From JAKVJE01 sp047722305 (GTDB lineage: Bacteria; Actinomycetota; Actinomycetes; Actinomycetales; Microbacteriaceae): a stretch of DNA of 37,789 nucleotides. The stretch spans positions 1 to 37,789 of the forward strand of contig JBDNYM010000017.1 of the NCBI GenBank assembly GCA_047722305.1, read 5' to 3'. The notes beneath the pieces are model-generated. The model made no database searches. It was given only the letters and a program-made list of their open reading frames with translations, and was not told where the DNA came from. Position 1 is the stretch's first letter; the number at the start of each line of letters is the position of its first letter. Positions 32,674 through 37,789 of this stretch are shown piece by piece. A program made the translations under genes and the position numbers.

Positions 32674-35600
32674 TCATCGCGAGGTGCCGTTTCTCCGCCG
32701 GCGCAGGACCAGACCGGTCGCTCCGGCGGCGATCAGCGCAAGTGCGGCGATCGCCGCCGCGGCCGTCAGTCCGGTCTTCGCCAGACTCCCTGCTCCCAGC
32801 CGGGATGGCCCGCCGGCAACCGGGGATGGCGAGGGGGACGGTCCCGGCGGCAGTGGCGTGGCCGGCTTGACCTGGGTGTTGACGAACTGGCAGGTAACGC
32901 TCTGCCCGATGCCCACGATCAGAGGGTCGGACTGGGGCTGCCAGACTGCGAGCCGGTCACCGCTGGCTCGGCAGCTCAGCCCGGTCTGCTCGTAGCCGTC
33001 GACGGAGCCCGATTCGGACAACGTGTAGGCGAGGCCGGGCTGCACGGAGAGGGTGTTGTCCTTCCCCGGCGTGCTGCTCCCGGTCACGGACTGTCCCGCA
33101 GCATCCTCCTCGGAGGGGGTGGCCGACAGTGTCCAGTCGCCGGGGACGGCGCTGCCGCCGTACCCGTTCTCGACACTCTTCAGCAGGGTCAGCGAGGTCG
33201 AGCAGTCGACCCGGTTGACGATCGTGTAGGTGGTGTCGCCGCTCGGGGCGATCGCCTCGCCGAGCTGCTGTGCGGTTCCGGACGAGTCCGTCATCGTCGG
33301 GTCGGCGGAGATGCGACAGGTGGATGAGGCGTCGGTGACCGTTGCCTCCTCGGTGATGGTCACCGAGCCGCCCCGGCGCACGGCGGTGGCCGATCCATCG
33401 CCCCAGGGGAGAGCGGCATCGTTGATGCTGCCAGTGGCCTTGATGGTGTCCTGCAGGCCCACGGTGGCCAGCTCGGCGGTTGCGATGCTGCCGTCCGGGG
33501 CGCTCCCCTCTGGCTTGACCTGCTGGCCATTGTCGTAGACGACCCACCGCTTGTCGATCTTGACGGTGTACGGGTCCTGCTGCGTGTTCGTGAAGCGGCA
33601 CAGGATGTGGTCCAGGGCGGACACCGTGATGGTGGCGTCGGCGATGGTGGTCCACCCGGAGTCATCGGCGTCGATCGGCCGGCATTGCAGCCCGGTCTGC
33701 TCGTAGTCGCCCTGCGCACCGGTGCGCTGCTCGGTGAGCGTGTACGAGGTTCCGGGGCGCACCCCGAAGCTGTTGTCGCCAGTGAGCTCTTCAGCTCCGG
33801 TGACGGTGATGGACTCCAGTCCGTCGGCTGCCGGAGTCGGCGCGGCGGTCAGGTCCCAATCGGACGCCTGGGCCGTGCCGCCGTGAGTGTTCTCGACCGT
33901 CTTCAGCAGAGTGAGCATGGCGGTCTGGTTCGTGGCCAGGCAGCGCACCCAGCCGCCGAAGGGGATGGTGACGGTGCCGTTGATGCCGCCGGCGTTCCCC
34001 CCGATCGGCGATCCGTCCGGGTCCAGGCCGACGCACGTCCAAGATCCGGTCGACTGCGGGTAGTTGGCCCTGTCGGCGTCGGTGCGGTGATCGAGTTGGG
34101 CGTACAGCGGATCCCCTCCGGACTCTGCGAGCTGGTAGCGGGCCTGTCCGGTCACCGGGGCGGTCACGTACGCGGTGGAACCGCCGGTTTCCGATTGGCT
34201 GCCGGTCGGACCGGGGAGAGCCCCATCCGGAGCGTGGGCGGTCAGCGTCCAGGCATTCGGATCCGCGGTCCCGCCCTGCACCACCTTGCCCAGGCTGAGT
34301 TTCGTCTCGCAGATCACCGAGTTGTGGATCGTGTAGGTGGTGTCGGTTTCGGGCGTGACCGCGGCCGACAGAGGGTCGCCGGTGAGTTTGCCGGGGGCGG
34401 GGCCGGCATCCGCGGTCACTGTCAGGTCGGCCTGGGTGTCGCCCCGGTCTCGGGGATCGCCGAATCGGCACACCCGGTTCGAATCGATGGAGCGCACCTC
34501 GCCGATGCTGACGGTGGTACCGTCCACGACGGCGGTGGCGGAGCCGTCGCCCCACGGGAGGGCCTCTGCGTTGACGCGGCCCTGGGCCGTCAGCCCGGTG
34601 ATGCCGTTGACGGCCAGTTCATCGGGACTCCAGCCGTCATCCGGGCTCAGCTGCTGGTAGGTGCTGTCTCCGCCGCTGTCCGTGTTCTGCTGCCAGATGT
34701 TCCAGCGCTTTTCGATGGTGATCTGGTGCTTTTCCTTCGGCAGCTGGTTGTAGACGGTGCAGCTGATCGGGGCGTCCTGAGCCACCGCGACGGTGAACCC
34801 GTTGGCCACCGGGGTCGAGGGAATGCTCGATTGGGTCGAGAGGTTCGTGCAGGCGGTGAGACTCGGCACGAACGTGTACGTCCCGTCGGCCGTGGTCCTC
34901 GGCGTCTCCACGATGGTGGCGTTCGTCGTCGTCGCGCCGTTGAACGACAGGTCGAAGTTCATCGCGCCGGTCGAATTCGTGATGCCGGACGCGGGGCTCG
35001 GCGTGACTCCGTTGGTGGCGCTGGCGGAGAACTGCCAATCGGCGCCGCCGTTGGTCGCCGCCGTCGGATCGACCGAATCAGACGGCAGCACCTTCTTGAC
35101 GACGGAGACGGTGCCGGTGCAGTTGCCGAGGGCGAGGCTCTTGATGGCATTCGCGGCCGCGTCGTAGGACGCCTCCTGGAAGTAATCGGCGGTGGTGCCG
35201 TTCGACCCGTTGTACGCCGTCGTCCCGGAGATCGCGGACAGGTTGAGCGCGGCGGCGGACGAGGTGACGCCCGAGCCCACGCCGACGGCCACGATCCGGT
35301 TGGTCCTGCCGGAGACGGTGGCCGCTTTCGTCTTCAGCTTGTTGGCCGAGAATATCGCCTCCTCGACCTCCCGGAAGCGGGTGAGGTTGCCGGGGCCTTT
35401 GGCCGGGGAATTGTACGAGGTGGGGCTGCCGTCGGTGACGAACACCGTCAGGTCGTAGGCGCTGCTCGTCTCGGCCACCTGCGCCAGGCCGCGATCCCAG
35501 TTGGTGGAGCCCGTCGGGTTCGGCAGGCCGTTGATCCAGCCGGTCACGCTGCCGGGGACGCCCCCAGCGACGTTGGTCAGCCCGAGGTTCGGATAGCCGC

Positions 35601-36288
35601 TGCCCGGGGCGGAGGCGTTGAAGCTGAACAGGGCGACATTTGACGGGGTGCCGGCGAGGCCGCTGGTGATCGTCCTGGCGGCATCCTGCAGGCTCGATTT
35701 GTGCTCGGCCACGGATCCGGAGACGTCGAGGACGAGGGCGACGTTCAGTCCGCATTTCTGCGGCAGGGCCGGGTTGTCTCGCGAGGTCGCCCAGATTCCG
35801 CTGGAGGCGTTCGGAGCGTTGTTCCCATTCGCCATGAAGCTGGTCAGTGAGTCGTAGGAGCCCCCGGCGGTGACGCGTGGAAGCTGGAAACGGTAGGCCT
35901 GGGGGGCGATGGTGCCTCCGACGCCGAGCGTCGAGTTCTGGAAGTATCCGGACGGGGCGCCCACCTGGCCGACCCAGAGATTGCCGCGCTGCTCGAAGCT
36001 CAACCCGTCGGCATCCAGGCTGAAGACGCAGGCGGTGCCGACGGACGTGCAGGTGGCGAGCGGAGCGGCCCCGGTCTGCCCCTGGAAGACGCCGAGCTGG
36101 ACTCCGGAGAGGCCGGAGGCCGTCTCCACTCCGGTGCGGTCACCACCGATGTGAACGGTGATGGTCGCCGGCTCCGCCGCCTCGGCATTCAGTGAGGGAA
36201 CGAGCGCGAGGCCAAAGAGCACCGAGATGACCCCGGCGAGAAGACGCACGGGCCACGGCCGTGCATGAGCGGAAGAAATGGGCATCAT
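32674..36288 (-). CDS. Cell-wall-anchored vWA surface protein with SpaA/DUF5979-like repeats and LAKTG sorting signal
   Basis: 1204 residues from ATG 36288; a second ATG follows directly and has the better spacing to AAAGGGA. The signal peptide ends near AEAAEP (about 36). A von Willebrand A domain at about 177-395 has the MIDAS motif DVSGS (about 188-192) and VTDGS (about 284-288). Several beta-domains follow, in alternating types: one with IEKRW or IDKRW and LPWGDGSATAV (twice), another with LLKTVEN or LLKSVEN, GDWTLSA and YEQTGL (twice). The Lys-near-start and LTE/LSE-type Glu pattern suggests intramolecular isopeptide bonds. The C-terminus is LAKTG (1169-1173), a hydrophobic stretch and RRRR. 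Likely an adhesin; the ligand is unknown. Confidence 0.85.
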   Translation of the reverse strand: MMPISSAHARPWPVRLLAGVISVLFGLALVPSLNAEAAEPATITVHIGGDRTGVETASGLSGVQLGVFQGQTGAAPLATCTSVGTACVFSLDADGLSFEQRGNLWVGQVGAPSGYFQNSTLGVGGTIAPQAYRFQLPRVTAGGSYDSLTSFMANGNNAPNASSGIWATSRDNPALPQKCGLNVALVLDVSGSVAEHKSSLQDAARTITSGLAGTPSNVALFSFNASAPGSGYPNLGLTNVAGGVPGSVTGWINGLPNPTGSTNWDRGLAQVAETSSAYDLTVFVTDGSPTSYNSPAKGPGNLTRFREVEEAIFSANKLKTKAATVSGRTNRIVAVGVGSGVTSSAAALNLSAISGTTAYNGSNGTTADYFQEASYDAAANAIKSLALGNCTGTVSVVKKVLPSDSVDPTAATNGGADWQFSASATNGVTPSPASGITNSTGAMNFDLSFNGATTTNATIVETPRTTADGTYTFVPSLTACTNLSTQSSIPSTPVANGFTVAVAQDAPISCTVYNQLPKEKHQITIEKRWNIWQQNTDSGGDSTYQQLSPDDGWSPDELAVNGITGLTAQGRVNAEALPWGDGSATAVVDGTTVSIGEVRSIDSNRVCRFGDPRDRGDTQADLTVTADAGPAPGKLTGDPLSAAVTPETDTTYTIHNSVICETKLSLGKVVQGGTADPNAWTLTAHAPDGALPGPTGSQSETGGSTAYVTAPVTGQARYQLAESGGDPLYAQLDHRTDADRANYPQSTGSWTCVGLDPDGSPIGGNAGGINGTVTIPFGGWVRCLATNQTAMLTLLKTVENTHGGTAQASDWDLTAAPTPAADGLESITVTGAEELTGDNSFGVRPGTSYTLTEQRTGAQGDYEQTGLQCRPIDADDSGWTTIADATITVSALDHILCRFTNTQQDPYTVKIDKRWVVYDNGQQVKPEGSAPDGSIATAELATVGLQDTIKATGSINDAALPWGDGSATAVRRGGSVTITEEATVTDASSTCRISADPTMTDSSGTAQQLGEAIAPSGDTTYTIVNRVDCSTSLTLLKSVENGYGGSAVPGDWTLSATPSEEDAAGQSVTGSSTPGKDNTLSVQPGLAYTLSESGSVDGYEQTGLSCRASGDRLAVWQPQSDPLIVGIGQSVTCQFVNTQVKPATPLPPGPSPSPSPVAGGPSRLGAGSLAKTGLTAAAAIAALALIAAGATGLVLRRRRNGTSR

Positions 36289-36332
36289 CGTCCCTTTCAC
36301 TCGTAGCAACCACGATGTCGCCGGATGTTTAA

Positions 36333-36360
36333 ACGCTATGAAGTTTGCTGTGCAGATCAA
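36333..36360 (-). promoter_or_regulatory. Putative promoter of the surface-protein gene
   Basis: On the minus strand TTGATC (36360-36355), a 16-bp spacer and TAGCGT (36338-36333) lie 45 bp before the start codon. The surrounding sequence (36320-36400) is clearly more AT-rich than the flanking genes, including GTTTAAAC at 36327-36334. The hexamers are moderate matches to the sigma-A consensus. Confidence 0.45.
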
Positions 36361-36374
36361 ACACTGTGAGATAC

Positions 36375-36388
36375 CACAGAAATCTGTG
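36375..36388. promoter_or_regulatory. Inverted repeat upstream of the surface-protein promoter
   Basis: CACAGA-AA-TCTGTG is a perfect 6-bp inverted repeat with a 2-nt centre, 15 bp upstream of the putative -35. A further TGTG (36365-36368) precedes it. The position suits an activator site. In the rest of the 265-bp gap to purT (36389-36553) I see no other feature. Confidence 0.4.
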
Positions 36389-36553
36389 TAAATCGGGCTC
36401 GGATCCGGGGAGATTTTGGTGTGCATCGCACAAAATCGCGCAGAAAAGCCCTCGAACAGACCGATGCCGGCTCGCTGGAATCATCATGAGCAGGCCGCGC
36501 CGGGTGTCGGCGCGAGAACATCGGCTCACATGCGGGCAGAGGCTTCTCCGCGG

Positions 36554-37789
36554 CTACCGGAGTTCCACCCGCACGCTGTCGGCGACCGCCCGCGCCCGCG
36601 CCCGCGCCTCGGCGACGTCCGCGCCCCGAGCGAGAGCGACGGCGACGCGGCGCTCGCCGTCCACTCGCGGTTTGCCGAACAGGCGCAGCTGGGCCCCGGG
36701 AGCAGCGGCCAGCGCCGCATCCACGCCGGTGAACACGGGCACCCCGGTGCCGCGCACCTTGATGGGCACCGCCGCGGCGGCCCCGGGGAAGCGCTCGACG
36801 CCGTCGACGGGGAGGCCGAGGATGGCGCGCACGTGCAGGGCGAACTCGCTCACGTCTTGGCTGACCAGGGTGACCAGCCCGGTGTCGTGCGGTCGGGGAG
36901 ACACCTCGGAGAAGATCACCTGGCCGTTGCGCACGAACAGCTCCACGCCGAACAGCCCCCACCCGCCCAGCGCCCACGTGATCTGGTTGGCGACCTTGTG
37001 CGCCTGGGCCAGCACGTCGGCCGGGATCGGCTCGCCCTGCCACGACTCGGCGAAGTCGCCGTCCACCTGCAAATGCCGGATGGGATCGCAGAAGGTGACA
37101 CCGCCGCGGTGGCGGACGGTCAGCAGCGTCAGCTCGTAGTCGAAGTCGACGAAGCCCTCCACGATGCAGCGAGTCGGCTCGCCGTGCCCGCCGCGAGCCC
37201 CGGTCTGGGCCTGCCGCCAGGCATCCTCCAGCTCGCTCGGCTCACGCACGACCGATTGCCCCTTGCCGGACGAACTCATCACCGGCTTCAGCACGCACGG
37301 GGTGCCCAGCGCGTCCACGGCGGCGCGCGCCTCCTCCACGGTGCCGACGAACCGGTACGGGCTGGTGGACAGCCGCAGCTGCTCGGCGGCGAGGCGGCGG
37401 ATGCCCTCCCGGTTCATGGTGAGCTGCGTGGCCCGCGCGGTGGGGACCACCCGCAGCGGCCAGGGCTGGGTGACCTCGAGTTCAGCCAGCAGGTCGGTGG
37501 CGATCGCCTCGATCTCCGGCACGATCAGCGCCGGGTGCTCGGCGGCGAGGGCGGCGCGGAGCGCATCCCGATCCTGCATGTCGACCACGTGGGCGCGATG
37601 CGAGACCGGCATCGCGGGCGCATCCGCGTAACGATCGAAGGCGATGGTCTCGACGCCGAGGCGCTCCAGCTCGATCGCCACCTCCTTGCCGAGCTCGCCG
37701 CTGCCCAGCAGCGCGACCCGCAGCGCATCCGCCGTGCCCGGGGTGCCGAAGTCGAGCGCCGCCCCCAACGCGGGCGGGCGGGGGCCGGT
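36554..37789 (-). CDS. purT: Formate-dependent phosphoribosylglycinamide formyltransferase PurT (5' end probably outside window)
   Basis: The frame is open from TAG 36556-36554 to the window edge. The visible part starts TGPRPPALGAALDFGTPG; the only in-window candidate start is a TTG at 37768, so the true start probably lies just outside. The N-terminal domain has LLGSGELGKEVAIELERLG and DRYADAPAMPVSHRAH, nearly diagnostic for PurT. The ATP-grasp domain follows, with VLKPVMSSSGKGQSV and GLFGVELFV, then SEVSPRPHDTGLVT. It makes formyl-GAR from GAR, formate and ATP in purine synthesis, an alternative to folate-dependent PurN. No other purine gene is visible here. Confidence 0.94.
   Translation of the reverse strand, partial: TGPRPPALGAALDFGTPGTADALRVALLGSGELGKEVAIELERLGVETIAFDRYADAPAMPVSHRAHVVDMQDRDALRAALAAEHPALIVPEIEAIATDLLAELEVTQPWPLRVVPTARATQLTMNREGIRRLAAEQLRLSTSPYRFVGTVEEARAAVDALGTPCVLKPVMSSSGKGQSVVREPSELEDAWRQAQTGARGGHGEPTRCIVEGFVDFDYELTLLTVRHRGGVTFCDPIRHLQVDGDFAESWQGEPIPADVLAQAHKVANQITWALGGWGLFGVELFVRNGQVIFSEVSPRPHDTGLVTLVSQDVSEFALHVRAILGLPVDGVERFPGAAAAVPIKVRGTGVPVFTGVDAALAAAPGAQLRLFGKPRVDGERRVAVALARGADVAEARARARAVADSVRVELR

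Noticed and set aside
36289..36426. N-terminal extension of the surface protein to an ATG at 36426
   Set aside because: It would place 46 non-hydrophobic residues before a normal signal peptide and run through the putative promoter; the ATG pair at 36288/36285 has a ribosome site.
37766..37768. TTG as the start codon of purT
   Set aside because: The frame stays open to the window edge and PurT N-termini usually extend a little further, so a start just outside the window is more likely.

Overview
The window is the origin-of-replication neighbourhood of a high-GC Gram-positive chromosome (Actinomycetota). The evidence is the gene order rpmH-dnaA-oriC-dnaN-recF-DUF721-gyrB-gyrA-DUF3566-tRNA-Ile-tRNA-Ala on one side, rnpA-yidD-yidC-jag-rsmG-parA-parB-trxA-trxB on the other, and the morphogenesis cluster fhaB-pstP-rodA-pbpA-pknA-pknB with crgA further out. 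The DUF6049 protein, class E sortase, rhomboid and a ParA starting with 'PLARELQDL' suggest Micrococcales, perhaps Microbacteriaceae. The family-level placement is inference; the phylum is secure.

Layout, left to right. 1-7841 (+): cell-shape and signalling operon, with an FHA protein cut by the window edge, a PP2C phosphatase, a SEDS glycosyltransferase, a class B penicillin-binding protein and two Ser/Thr kinases. Most genes overlap by ATGA; only pknB is set apart, by a 79-bp gap with two perfect inverted repeats. 7868-8831 (-): a 52-aa membrane protein and a class E sortase, divergent from crgA (+). 9108-9240: a cluster of DnaA-box-like sites. 9241-10565 (-): rhomboid protease and cyclophilin. 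10679-11224 (+): a predicted coiled-coil membrane protein and a strong terminator. 11341-11405: a 36-bp perfect palindrome plus a third copy of its half-site. 11452-19607 (-): tRNA-Ala, tRNA-Ile, DUF3566, gyrA, gyrB, DUF721, recF, dnaN. 19608-20039: oriC. 20040-21524 (-): dnaA. 21827-27066 (+): rpmH, rnpA, yidD, yidC, jag, rsmG, a doubtful small ORF, parA and parB. 27224-30852 (-): trxA, trxB and the DUF6049 membrane protein. 30962-32398 (+): CCA-adding enzyme. 32534-32658: a G/C homopolymer block that looks like an assembly or sequencing problem. 32674-36288 (-): a 1204-aa wall-anchored vWA surface protein. 36554-37789 (-): purT, running off the window.

How it works together: DnaA, DnaN, RecF, gyrase and oriC form the initiation module. 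ParA and ParB act on three perfect parS sites 4-9 kb from oriC to segregate the origin. RpmH, RnpA, YidD, YidC and the KH/R3H protein are the usual ribosome/RNase P/membrane-insertion group. The left operon couples PASTA-kinase signalling to elongation peptidoglycan synthesis. The class E sortase and the surface protein ending in LAKTG form a plausible enzyme-substrate pair.

I found no CRISPR array, prophage, insertion sequence or recognisable defence system. The points most worth a second look are the absent murJ between trxB and the DUF6049 gene, the palindrome beside the tRNAs, the DnaA-box cluster beside crgA, the related 3-nt-spaced palindromes before pknB and dnaA, the LAKTG surface protein, and the homopolymer block.
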